Positions 33,315-45,202 of a DNA stretch of 64,000 bases are shown here, piece by piece (the stretch's first letter is position 1; every line of letters begins with the position of its first letter). The notes beneath the pieces are model-generated. The model saw nothing but the letters and a program-made list of their open reading frames with translations. It searched no databases and was not told where the DNA came from. The DNA comes from Symsagittifera roscoffensis. Taxonomy: Eukaryota; Xenacoelomorpha; Acoela; Convolutidae. The stretch covers positions 53,220,213 to 53,284,212 of the forward strand of contig NC_087068.1 in assembly GCF_963678635.1 (NCBI RefSeq), read 5' to 3'. Both the position numbers and the translations under genes were made by a program.

Positions 33315-33843
33315 TCCGACTTTCGATACGAAAGTAACGGAATATTTGTGCTCGGGGTGGGTTTTTTTTTCTTCAGACAAATTTCGACTTTTTAACTAGC
33401 CGTTTTTGACGCAATTTTCTTCTATCATTCGAAAGCTATTGTTGCCTTGAGCTTGAATTTGAAAAGATATTTCACCTGTGATCATTTTTTGTAAAGTTAT
33501 GTGGGTTTAAAGATTGCCCTTTTGGCCAATTTGGGACAATTAACGCGCGATAAATTTCGCGCTATTAACGCGTAAGCGAGGTTTAATCCGTCTTAGAAAT
33601 CGTTCCAAATTGGTTCAAGGAAGCTTATATGCCAAAATTTAATTTGTTAATAGGCGCAAAAGCTATCACTTTGTACTTAATATGACGTGTGGGGTATGTT
33701 TTTACATAAAATCTCAAATTTTTTCAAAAAAATTTTTTTTATTTTTTTTAATACTTTGAAATTTTTCATCTTAAAAATGCTCCATAGACCTTAAAAGGCA
33801 GTAAGAACTTTCAAGGCTTCCCCCTGATACGAGAAGTCTTGTT
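33315..33843 (+). repeat. Dispersed repeat R1, copy 2
   Basis: Second copy of the repeat at 30994-31536, same orientation, with scattered substitutions and small indels. Its terminal hairpin is degraded (GGCTTCCCCCTG). Confidence 0.8.
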
Positions 33844-36380
33844 TGTATTAAGAAAATAATTTTGATTTGAAAAATTGGAAAAAAAAAACAGTTAATTCAT
33901 CTACCCAGTTATCAATTCACTTCTGAAGGTTTACACAAACTTTTCAAAAAAATGTAAAAAGTTCATAATGCTGTAAGAAAGTAACTTAGTTTCACGGGTG
34001 ACGTAGAATTTGGTTCAGTAAATCCAAAATGTCCAACTTTTTGGTAGGGTTTCTTAAATAAGATCAAGTTTTGTCACTATACATTTACATTTTTATTAGT
34101 TTTCATTGAAATGATTTTTATCAAATTCTTTTAAATGTTACTTTAGCTAATCAAGTGTCTTTGAGATTTAAATTTTTTAAAGTCAGAATTATTTCTAGCG
34201 ACTTTCTTTCCGGTACCAGAGAACAAACGAAATCGTATGAGATATGAAGTATATAGTTTGAAAAAAGTTAAGCTCAAAATAATTGGCAAGAGTCAAACTG
34301 GATTTCAAAAAAAGATTTCAAACCAAAAACAGAGTTTCAAAAAGACTAGTTTTAAACCTTCTAAATATGAATATCTAGTAGGCTTGAATAGTGCAATTTA
34401 TCAGTTTTTATTCGGTAATCGTTTTTTGTTTCTATTGTTTCAGAATTAACCGAAAAAACTCACTGTTAATTTCTTATCGAAATATTTTCGCAAAAATATC
34501 TTGTTACCCAAGATTTTTGTGCTTCATTTCAAATTAGAATCTGTTCCTTAAAAGTTTGAAAGTATAAACTGCTTTCAAAAGCATCACATTATGGACAAAC
34601 CTGCGGGAATGCTAAAAAAAAATAATTTCGAAAATGCAATTATCAATATATGAGCCTGAATTGATAGACCGAGTTGATTGTTTCATTGATGCTCAAATTG
34701 AAAGAACAGTAGAGCAACCGATTTATAGAACATCTTGAAAATGCGAAATAATAGAAGTCGAAAAAAAAGTTATACAGAATTTTGGGAGTGGTTTTATTGT
34801 AAGCAAGAGGATAGATCTTATCGCAGCTTTGAATTAAACGTAAGTTTGCATTGGTCAAAATTTGCATATTTATGCACTCTTGACTTTTTCATGAAAATAC
34901 TCAAGAATGATAAATTGGCAAAAAAAAGATAAATTGACAAAAATTGACTCAAGAATGATCAAGGCAAAAACGCTGACTTTCTTAAACAAGAAATAAAGAT
35001 AACTGCACTCAAAAATTGAACAATAGCTACATGCACACAAAAAACAAGTAACCAAATTTCTCGGGAGTAATTTTTTTACTACCGTTTGGCGACCACCGAA
35101 AATTTTTTGAATCCCTGTCACGTTTTTAATTTAAAAATTTTCATCGCATGTTTTTAGAAAATTTCATTCTTGAGGGCGACAATTTATTCGGAAGGGTGGG
35201 ATAGTGAAAAATAGGGTAAAAGATTTTGTATTCTAATCAAAATCGCTATACTCTATTTCAATAGGGAGGAAGTTTTTACAAGGTACTAAACTCATAGGAG
35301 CTTCCCATTGGATTCGTACATTATAGAAGTGGTAATTTTGCGACCTCATCAGTTTTAAAATTGTTACTTTTTATTTTAAAAACAAGCTCAATTAGTCAAT
35401 CAAAAACAAAAAAGAATGACCGCTGAGATAGCGAGGAATTTTATGCGGATAAGAGTACGCATACCCTATCCGTAGTTGTGCCAGTGCTTGCATCCGTACA
35501 CCGTCATTGCGACAGACAACCAGACCCTTCCCAAAAAACCTGCTTTGAGTTAAACAGGACGAAACAGCAGAAGGTATGGTATATGGTCTTCAGTATTAAA
35601 AATTAATTTGTAAAACCATACGATTTGAGCTCATAACATTTGTCCTTAGACAAAGTTTCGTCGCTAAGTATCCTAGTTCCAATAGCTTTGTAAAACGCGA
35701 TTTGAAAGGCTTGATTAGTCTTTCCCAAGAACCACCAAATTGTTCTACTCGGATAGTCAAAAAATGTAGCATGAAAAAATATCAGAGAAATTTTGAAAAA
35801 AAAAATCTTTTTTGTTTGAGAAAGCAATTTTCCAGGTCTGCTAATTCGACCGAAAAAGTTATAGGCCGACAACTAAATCAAAGGGCGATATCGTTTTTCA
35901 TATAAAAATTAATCAGTAAAAGGATTCTAATAAAATATGAAAATTGATTCAAGCAAAGAATCAAACTGGAAATTAAAACTGGGTTATAACAATAATCTAT
36001 TTTGATATGAAAATTGATTTATATAAAGAATCTAACTTGAAGTAAACATTTGTACGAAAAGAAAAATTCCGTAACATACCGATGTTTGAATTTTTGACAG
36101 TCTTCAACAGAATTTGTTAGACCGATGAGACATAATGGAAAACGAGAAAAGATAGTCTTTTTTATTTTGAGAGGCAGAATGCATTAGAACACAACACCAA
36201 AAAACCACAACTCAAATTTTCAACCAAGTCTTCACTAATTTTGAACTACTATAATCTCTACTCTTCTGAACTTCTCAAAATATCCTTCACTACTACTCCA
36301 CTGATCTTGAACAACTCCAACTATCTCATCATCTCAACTTTTCCGGAAATTATATATCCTCATTTGTTTGAAAACTAGAA
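33844..36380. other. AT-rich intergenic DNA
   Basis: Only short, motif-free frames. Two imperfect copies of an AAAATTGATT..A...AAAGAATC(A/T)AACT sequence lie about 75 bases apart at 35940-36045. No gene or recognisable element. Confidence 0.45.
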
Positions 36381-36381
36381 C

Positions 36382-37249
36382 CCCGGGTTGACCTCCATAC
36401 ACCGAAAATGCTTATCATACAATTCCATACATCAAGTGTGTGGAAAAATGCTTGTCATACAATTTTCATACAAATTCTAAAAATGGTTGAAAACTAGTAT
36501 AAACTTATTTCTGTGGCTGTTTGATTCTAATAAAACAGTCTGGTGATAAAAAACTGAGGTTTTCGTTTTTTGAAAAAAATGCTTATCATACAATTCCCAT
36601 ATATGGAAATTGTATGACTGGCATTTTTTTGATGGCGACACAAAAGTAATTTTGAAAATTTGGCCCAAAAAATTTTATGTTTTTTTTCAACCGCAAATCG
36701 AATTTCGTACGCAAACAAACATTTTTCGAATACGATAAAAATGGCTTTTATTTTCTTTTCACTTAAATTTTTTTTTTCAAAAACGCTGAAAATTTTTTTT
36801 GTATGGGGTGTTAATGTAAGCCTTGATCAATGTCTGATAATTTGAAAATTCACAAATTTGAAATAATCATCATTAAAAAGTTTTGCCAAAAAAGAAAAGT
36901 TTGTTACTTTTGTTATATTAATTGTGAAAGACAGCCAAATTCAGGTCGTTTTCTACGCATTGTAAATGCAAGTCCGTCCAACCTTTGGTGTTATGAGTAA
37001 CCAAGGTCTTTGTCACTTGTGTTCGGTTGCAAACACAACCGAAAATTTTTGAGAAACTAAATTCAGAAAGAAAAAAATCAAAATTTTTGGTTTATGGGAA
37101 AACACCTATCATACAATTTTCATATATGGAAAATGCTTATCATAGAGTTTTCATACAATTTTCTGTACGTATGGAATTGTATGAAATTGTATGACAAGAA
37201 GTTTCTCATATATGAAAATTGTATGATAAGAAGTTTTGGTCAACCCGGG
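36382..37249. mobile_element. MITE-like element with CCCGGGTTGACC inverted ends
   Basis: CCCGGGTTGACC at 36382-36393 is matched by its exact inverse GGTCAACCCGGG at 37238-37249. The subterminal regions contain several copies, in both orientations, of (GC)TTATCATACAATT and its complement ATTGTATGATAAG (about 36409-36480, 36587-36625, 37110-37235), plus CATATATGGAAA-type palindromes. No transposase is encoded; the short frames inside are not protein-like. This is the pattern of a non-autonomous DNA transposon. I could not define a clear target duplication. Confidence 0.6.
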
Positions 37250-38117
37250 ACCTTAGGTTTATTATACCAAAATCAAAAATTCAACTTTAGACTGACTTCT
37301 TATATATAAAAGACTGAAAAACTGTTGCAACGCATAAAAAAATCGTGTTGTTGGATTGGTTTTTAATGCACGTCTCAAATGGCATAAGAAATTATGAAAA
37401 AAAATTTATTAAAAAATGCATTGTAAAAAATTTCGAGAAAACAAGTTTAAATTGAAAAATCCATTATTGATTGTTGTTTTAGATGAAAGTAGACGTAATA
37501 ATAACCAAAAGCATTAACTGTTACTTATAAGTTTCTTGTGATCAAAAATATTAGCCAGCAAAACTGTCACTTAACTTCCTTTTGGAAACAATCAAATCCC
37601 AATCATGCTTACATATTTTCGTTTTTGATAAGGAGAAATATTTCTTTGACAGAATGCGTTCAAGTTTCAATGAAATTTTGCTATTTATGCCATTGGGGAA
37701 AGTTCCGTTTAATGCCATTTAATAACTAAGCCTTTGGGGAAGTTACTTTTTCAAAAAGATTTTAACGGAGTTCTATATGATAAAAACTGATTTTCTGGAG
37801 ATTCTTCAGAGAGAAAAATATTTTTATCGGATTTATTTGGAAATAAAAAAATGTTTTCTCTAACGATTATATGGAAAAACCAAAAACGTTTTACCCAAAT
37901 TATATAGAGGAAAAAAAACAATTTTGTTGGGATTATAATGTGGATATAATCTTTGGAAAAAATCGTTATCGGTTAATTAATGAAAAATGATGACCAATCG
38001 ACAATATATTATCAATGAAGTTAACGATCTTTTTGGCGCGATTTTTTGAAGTTAAAATATCATCAAAGTCTTGGTCCTATTTTTAAGGAAAGCTCGGAAT
38101 ACATATGCTTGGGGCGC
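37250..38117. other. AT-rich intergenic DNA
   Basis: Nothing recognised. Short frames such as 37538-37729 lack motifs. Confidence 0.45.
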
Positions 38118-38309
38118 TGTTTTCATTCAGTCAAACTTTGGCAATCAAAATAGAAATTTTAAACACAAAAAACGTAACCCATTGAACATATAGACTCTAA
38201 TTTATCCACAGCTGTTTTTTCATTCAGTCAAACTTTGGCAATCAAAATAGAGATTTTTAACACAAAAAATGTAACCCATTGAAGATATAGTCTCTAATTT
38301 ATCCACAGC
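38118..38309 (+). repeat. Tandem duplication of about 96 bp
   Basis: GCTGTTTT(TT)CATTCAGTCAAACTTTGGCAATCAAAATAG...ATTTATCCACA occurs twice head to tail (about 38118-38213 and 38214-38309), with about eight differences. It straddles the outer limit of the inverted arm described next. Confidence 0.75.
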
Positions 38310-41300
38310 AATGGAATATTGGTTATTGGATTAATGCTGGCAGAGTCTGATAATGTCAATTTAATTAAAAAATAGGGCATTCACTACCAAACCGAGAGCA
38401 ATTATTTTTAAGAAGAAAAATTTTTCAACATGAAAAAGAAATAATCAAAAAAATGTACGTGTATTGCGATCGTCGAAATGGTTTCTAACGTAGAACTTTC
38501 CTTTATTAATACCTCACAAAACAGACAAACATTGAATGCAGTATTTTTCTCTCATGTGAGCGACTATTGCATCCACCAAGTTTTGTGTAATTTATCTGCC
38601 TTCGGATTGCCCGAGCTAGACCTACTAAAACTCTCAAGGCAACCACTCTTCCGAAAAATCAGTTTTGGATTACAATGCGATTTAATTTAGTAGAGAGTTT
38701 TGTTTTCGGCTAGACTTAGAGTTGCGAATATCCGGGCTTAGACCTGTTCTGGTCTTATTATGGTCTTCAGTTTTTATTTTATAGGAAAGTTGCCAGTGCA
38801 GTCACTGGTTCCCTGTCCTGTTTGGTCTGCCTATTTTTTCTAATATCCTAATTGTATCCACTAAATGTCTTGCTTTCGTTTGGGTACATATTAGGTTCCC
38901 TAAGTTTGCTTTGTAAAAAATTCTCCCAGACCCTTCCGGATCGACGTTCAGGGACCCTTCCGAATTAGCACAAAAAAACAGGACCCTCCGGATTGGGACA
39001 ATTCCGAATTGGCAAAAACAAGACCCCTCCGGATTGGGACCCTTCCCAATTGGCAAAAACAGTTTCCCTCCGGATTGGCAGAAACAGAATTCCTCCGGTT
39101 TGTTAACAAAACACGATCCCCTGTTAGGCAAAAACGGGACTCTTCGTATTGGCGAAAACGAGACAACTCCAGATTGGGACCCTACCGAGTCGGCAAAACT
39201 GTGATCGTTCAGAGTTGTCAAAAACTAAACCAATACCCTTCCAGATACGGACGTAGAGCTTATTACGTAGCATCAACCAACTAGGAAGGGTTTGTTCTAA
39301 CTTCAGACCCCTCCGGTTTGAAGCTAGGCTGCTTATTTAACAATTACCCTTAACTGGGAGGGGTCAACTAATCTGCCTATTTCGACATGTTTACTGATTT
39401 CCAGGCCCCTTAACCCTTCGTTAATGTCTAGAACAAAGTAAAGTGCATTACTCAACCGTTGCAACCGTTTGGTAGGGTTATAGGCACTCTCCAGAAATAA
39501 TTATGTAAACGGTTAATGGTCTACCTTCAAAACCGGTAATTTTGCAAAAAATAATCTAAAAATTTTTCTCTGTTCGATTTCTTCAGAAAATGATTAACTC
39601 ATGCTTAAGCCTATTTATTTTTTGATCTAACGGCATTAAGATGAACTAGATTGGTCCAGTTGTTCCTGAGTTATAAAGCAAAACTTTTTTTGCGGAAAAG
39701 AAAAAAATTACCAACTTAAAGCTTCCGCATAATTTTTTTGTTAATTCATGTCCTGTTGACCCAAAAAATATTGATCCGTGCTCAAAAGATCCATACTTTA
39801 CTAGTTCAATGCAAAAAACTTGATCAATGCAAAAAAACTGTGTTGGGATCAAATATCACTATTTTGACCCTAAAAACCGGTCTGCTTACGGTCTATTTGA
39901 CTAAAAAAAGTTATGGTATTAATAAAATGGGTAGAATTAAAAGTAGTACTAATAGTAAAAAACCCCTATGGGTCCGTTCAATATCCGACTTAAGGTGATA
40001 ACTCGGAAATTCGCAACTCGGTGGAGGGTCATTACAGAGCAGTCACTGTCGAGCTCCCGCAGATTGAAATCGTACTTTCTGTGCCAAAAAGAAAACAAAA
40101 CTTGTTAATGATACTCGCACTCGATTGTTGTTGTCCTTCAGACCCTTCCTGTTGCTCCTTGCACAGCTTGCCGGATCATTCTTCCACTCTAATCACTCGA
40201 TCCTTCCGGATTGAGCGCAAATTAGCATTAATGTGCTGAAATACTCAAATAAGCCTATACTACAGGCACCAGAAAAAGGCTGTAGTTTTTTTCGTAACAA
40301 TCCGGTTTGATACAAATACCTTTAACTACAGTATATCTAACAAGAAAAAACGGTAAGGTTGGATCACATCTTGTCTGTGGGATGATATTTACCGATGTTA
40401 TTTTTTTTTTAAGTATTTTGTTTTTTTTTGTTTAATTTTTCATATTTTTTTTTTTCGTTTCTTAGGTACTAAACTACTTTCTGTTTGGTTTTTTGTATAT
40501 CCTTAAGTGTTTTTAGTCATATACCGCTCAGGGAACAACGAGTTGGCCGATCCCCCCACTCTTCACGATACGTGAGTTTTCGGTCTTAACTTTGTTAAAA
40601 GCTAAACCGGGGAATCCGGAAGGCTTCCGCGTTCCAAGCAACTCTTCCGGTTCTTGGTTAGTGGCCTTATTTAGAGCATCCGCTCGGAGTGGAGTGCTTC
40701 GTCGACGCGTCTGCCGATCTGGATGTTAAATAATTAACCTCCAGGAGCGCCATAAAAAAGCACCATTGGAAAATAAAGCAAGGTTCTGAAACGACTGGCT
40801 AGCGTCAAAACACATAGTCACATGCTTTTAATCGTCTCTGCTAAGCAAGTTGAATGTGGGGTTCACTAAAACTGGGTCGACAAAGTCGTTACAACTTGAA
40901 GGCTTTCGGCCAAACAGTGCAAATTAACTTGCAAAGATAGTGAGCTCAAGGCCAGTATCACCAGACCACGAGGTCACTCCTAAGAACAGTGCTACAAATT
41001 ATCAATTATTTTACGATTGTTTTTGTTCAGTAGACAAAATTCCTCATATCCATTGGAGGTGGATCCAATTTTCCCTCAACTCCTAGCTTTTAATACTCTG
41101 AAAATGAACTTGATGATAAATTTATTTCAATTCGGGACACTCCGGGAAGCTAAAAGTTGTTAAAACCAATGTTTACTGTTCTTCTCCCAAACCCTACCGG
41201 TTTCTTGAAACCGGGCGAATAGTTGTTTTTTGACGACCAGGAAGAGTAGCAAAATTCTCACATAGCCCTCCTGATTCTCGGGAATTGCTCAGTAACGATT

Positions 41301-41625
41301 GTAGCTGTAAAATCGTTAATTTTCGGAGCACTCTTCTTCGAATATAGACAAATATAATTTCTGTCGTTCGCTATATTGTTACACGTCTTGTTGTTTTAGC
41401 GAAAGTTGCTGTTCTGATTTTTTGCGCGTTTCCAGTTTTCTGTGTCATGCACGCCTTCTTCTAAAATTTAAAAAAATTCTTTCAATCCATATTGACCACT
41501 CCAAATACGTTCAATTGAACGATTAACACTGTTTATTGTCTAAAACAGTCAACTCTCCCGCCAAACCGCTTCCATTAAATTTCGTTGCTGACACGCATTT
41601 CAGGTCATTCTGGTCGAATGTCACA
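38270..41625 (-). repeat. Inverted arm, left: possible solo LTR of the element C family
   Basis: Reverse-complement relative of 46260-50041, aligned in order over its whole length with indels and substitutions. Shared landmarks: (left) GCCCGAGCTAGACCTACTAA at about 38609 against its complement at about 49637; the CAGACCGGTTTTTAGGGTCA segment; and the inner end, where both read TGTGACATTCGACCAGAATG. The element's own reading direction is minus. It holds degenerate copies of the GACCCCTCCGGATTGG motif (38930-39110). No protein is encoded; frames such as 39009-39284 read through the motif repeats. The other interpretation is one arm of a long-TIR DNA element. Confidence 0.6.
38930..39110 (-). 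repeat. GC-rich 12-bp motif cluster, left arm
   Basis: About eight degenerate copies of GACCC(C/T)TCCGGATTGG and related forms, alternating with GGCA(A/G)AAACA spacers. Complement of the AATCCGGAGGGGTC array in the right arm. Isolated copies continue to about 40210. Confidence 0.7.
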
Positions 41626-41804
41626 ACACCAAAATATGTTTAAGTTGATTTGTGACTCTGCGATGAATTATTGTCAAACGGAGCCAATCAAAGATCTGAG
41701 ACCCGCATGATAACTACTAAAACCTTACTAGTTAAATAACAGTTCAATTGGCGTTTATTGCATCTGCTGATCAGCTTCTAAGTTTTATTCAGAGTTTATC
41801 TCTC
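41626..41804. other. Short spacer between left arm and LINE fragment
   Basis: Nothing recognised. Confidence 0.4.
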
Positions 41805-42420
41805 TTAAATGGATTCCAGTTTTAATTTGGTTTCACTCTGCAGTTTTTTTTTGAACTGGTTGAGGTTTTCGTGGCGACAAGCGTCTTGGGTAGATTATTC
41901 CAGTCAATTGCAACTCTTACTGTGGCGAAAATTTTTCCTACTTCCAGGTTTGTTCAAAGTGTTTGCTATCGACTTTACAGTTTTTCTCTAGTGTCACGGT
42001 CGTTTCGTTCAAAAGTCCTCTTGTCGCTCTCCGATTGTAATTTCCGTAGCGTATTTTATACGTTTCTATCATGGTACCGCGTCTGCGGCGGTACTTCAGA
42101 GATGGTAGAAAAGTTTTTTTCTGAACAAGCGAAGCTGGAATGAACTATACTCCTAGGGTGGTTTTCCAACACTTAGTTACAATTTTCTCCCTGAAAGTTC
42201 ACATTTGATGAATTGTGGAATCTTATGAAAGCGCTGTCAGGTGTTTATTGGTCTGTACACTTCCTATTCAAAAAGATTGTTCCAGAGTTTTCTGCTCTGG
42301 TCTGGGAAAAACAAGTCTGAATTGTATACTTTCTAGATCTATTATTCCTAGACTAATCTCAAGAGAATTAATTGAAGGATATAAAAGGACAACAAGAGCA
42401 CAGTTTAGTTACTCTAGAAA
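41805..42420 (-). pseudogene. 3' end of a CR1-like LINE (RT C-terminal region), minus strand
   Basis: Read on the minus strand this encodes, in broken frames, LGIIDLES..FRLVF (about 42330), a RYGNYNRRATRG region (about 42040) and VRVAIDWNNLPKTLVATKT (about 41870). These follow the usual C-terminal pattern of CR1/jockey-type reverse transcriptases (LGL..LE.RR..., then W..LP..V). Several stops and frameshifts. It is oriented opposite to the larger LINE piece at 42720-46250, which lacks precisely this part. Confidence 0.6.
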
Positions 42421-42722
42421 AATAGACTGCTAAGATGTTCTACTCTTGTTATACAATGATCGGAATGTATGCTGATTGCTCAGTAACTGAAATTGACAAT
42501 ATACTGGAGAAAAAATTAATGCAACCAAACAAAATTCAAAACTTAAAGTTTCCCATTCATTTCTTGAAAACAAAAGGTTAGAGGCAATTTTTTGTCTGAC
42601 TCATGAATTGAAACAGAAGAAAATGAAATTTGACAAACATTGAGCCCATTATATCACAAGAGCAACAGTCGTACGTTTTCATCCGGAAAAAAAACTATTA
42701 CTGAAAATTTTCTTTTCATTCT

Positions 42723-43204
42723 TTGAGAGATACAACTTCAAATCTTGTGTGGAAGGCCTCCATTGGGAGGATTTTAGAACCAGATTTTATGACTGGAGAT
42801 TCGAGGTTTCATATATTCAAGGAAGCACCAACAAAACCTATTCCTTGCGGATTCACAAGCGAGATTCCTAAAAGCCGGAAAACTCAACATCTTGTGGCTC
42901 CCTGGGGCCAGCATCAGGCACTTATACGACTATTTTCCACCCGCAGGTCGCTTTGAAATCGTCATAATTTTCATTGGAGGAAACGACCTCTTCGACGGTC
43001 GATTTCGATCCCTCATCGAAGACTCCGAAAAAAGTTGCGCAAGATCTGATGGAACTTGCTGATTTTGCCTGCCAGAGAAGCCGCAGCAGCGTCTTTATCC
43101 TGGGAATTCCTGAAAGCGACGAAAATAGAGAAAGAGCGAGTGTAACGAACGATATCGTCAAAGCAAGAGCCGAAAGATTATCTCCTAGATTAAAAAAAAG
43201 CTGA
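42723..43204 (+). pseudogene. LINE ORF1 SGNH/GDSL esterase domain, frameshifted
   Basis: Broken plus-strand frames carry the SGNH-hydrolase blocks in order: MTGDSRFH (block I GDS, about 42792), LWLPGASIRHL (block II Gly, about 42895) and IIFIGGNDLF (block III G-x-N-D, about 42964). At least two frame changes are needed to follow them. CR1-like LINEs are known to carry an esterase and a PHD finger in ORF1, and the next fragment fits the PHD part. No active protein can be made here. Confidence 0.65.
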
Positions 43205-43499
43205 GTGGTAATATCGAAGAGTCAGCAGTTTCACGTCTGGCACACGCTATTTCAAATTAGATAAAATTCACCTCAACAACGATGGTCTGAACAACGTCAA
43301 AAACCTAGTCAAAGAAAAAGTTTTGTATTCGAAATTCAAAAAAGGAATGAACGACGCAGGAAACACGAAAGTTGTCAACTGCAAAACAAACAACTGCCAC
43401 TGTAGCCATTTGTATCAACCACGCCAGTAGAACAGTTAGTATTTTAAGTATTGATTTTCCAAATGTTCCCTTAGGCACCACCGGTCATTCAATACTAAA

Positions 43500-43873
43500 A
43501 CAAGTCCCAAAGTTTTTACCTAAAATACATGCAAAACATGCAAAAGTGATATAAAAGCAAGAGAGCAATATTTTGATTGCATAACATGTGCATGTAGAAT
43601 GCATCTGACAGCAAAGTGCACCAAACTTAGTAACAACGCATTGTCAGGTATTAAGGAATTGGGAATGAACATACTTTTACTGTGTATCACGTGCATTTGG
43701 GCAAACCAAATAGAAAAGATAAAGTCACTACTGGCAAAACCAGACGCAGTGAAGGAGAAGAAACTTGAAAAAATGGAAAATGAGATGAAAGAACTTAAGG
43801 AGACAGTTTCGGAAACTAAAAACATACTATCAAAACCAGCAAAACAACCAGAAATAGAACCAAATCAAAAATA
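43500..43873 (+). pseudogene. LINE ORF1 PHD-like zinc finger and coiled coil
   Basis: The frame holds C-x2-C near 43530, DCITCAC near 43578, a His/Cys pair (MHLTAKC) near 43600 and C-x2-C near 43690, the ligand order of a PHD-type finger. A heptad-like Lys/Glu-rich helix follows at 43740-43830 (EKKLEKMENEMKELKETVSE). The clean ATG frame 43599-43874 contains only the second half. Fits ORF1 of CR1-like LINEs. A nucleic-acid-binding role is inferred from the family. Confidence 0.6.
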
Positions 43874-44359
43874 ATCAAATTTACCTACATCAGCAATAAC
43901 CAGACATTAGGAATAAGGATAAGAGGAGTAAAAGAGAGCGATGACAAGGATCCTAGAAAGCGCCAAGAACACGACTTCTGCGAAGTACAAATAATCCTGA
44001 CTCATATGGAGTTTGAATGTAAATTAAACGACTTGTATAGACGAGGCCAAAGAGGTAATGATTGTAACAGAACGAGACTTCTTAAACTGCCAAATATATG
44101 GCTGAAACAGTTGGTCTTATCATCTCGTCTTATCACTGAAAAACCATGGAGCTGCAGTATTCATAAGCAAGGAACTAACAAAAAAAGAAGCCGCGATAGA
44201 AAACGAATCTTTGAAGAAAAGTAGAGAACTTATAGATCAGGGGCAAAATAAGAAAGACTTTAGTGTAAGGGATGGCAAGCTATACAAATGGAAATATACA
44301 AAGATGGAAACCAATGGTTAGTTATATCACTTAAATCTGAAACAACAGACAACAATTGA

Positions 44360-45080
44360 CTGAGACAAAAAGCTAATCTACTACTCTATAATGTCAGAAG
44401 CATCCTAAAATATTCTAGAAGAACTCTTATCTCGAAGGCCAGCCAATCTTAAAACATCTACGATATCATTTGTCTGACAGAGACAAGGTTACCTGAAAAT
44501 TTGACGACATGAGCAATATTTCTTGACAAGTTTAACATCCATAGGAATAACAGGCAAAGCGTTAACGGCAAATCAAAACACGGAGGTGTTATAATTGGGA
44601 TAAACCTTGAAATACCTCACTACTGCATACCGTTAACTTTCAATGACTGCCTAATAGTCAAGCTCTGGTCAAAAACCCCGTCATTATAGCTTGTATATAC
44701 TGTGCCCCCAAAGGAAGCGAATACCGCTGGTCGTCAAAAACCCTATGAGTTTTCTATATTTCATTAGGCAAAAACAAATAGAATTAAGTGTAAGAAACGT
44801 GATGGTTACGGGAGACATCAACTTTGCTCAAACGGACTGGTCGACTCTAATCTCCTCTGATGAAGACAGACAGACTTTTCTGAACGCTCTTGCAGAACTT
44901 AACTTCGAACAAATAATAACGGGAAAAGAAAAAGTACAACTAGACGTAATACTCTGCAACCACCCAGATTTGTTGACTCTCGTGAAAAAAGACAATAGAC
45001 TCCCATCTTTGTATAAAACGGATCATCCTCCTTACCACGCAAAACCATTCAGCCATACTGCTACAGCAATGTTGATCTAA
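44360..45080 (+). pseudogene. LINE ORF2 apurinic-like endonuclease, degraded
   Basis: Broken frames carry endonuclease/exonuclease/phosphatase-family landmarks: YNVRSILKYS near 44390, DIICLTETRLPEN near 44465, KHGGVIIGI near 44580, MVTGDINFAQTDW near 44800, and a late TDHPPY in the H-containing position near 45018. The longest clean stretch is 44691-45080. This domain nicks target DNA in target-primed reverse transcription. Frameshifts make it non-functional. Confidence 0.65.
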
Positions 45081-45202
45081 TGACTGTACTGTGGTACACT
45101 TGGCTACTTAACATAATCGAAAAGCACATTCCCAGGAAAACAAAACATTGAAGTTCTCTGCCACCTTGGGTAACATCTTAAACTTCAAATCTCATCAAAA
45201 TT

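Noticed and set aside
35440-35540. Similarity of AGATAGCG...ACCCTATCCG to the element A LTR
   Set aside because: Match is limited to short scattered words and cannot be extended.
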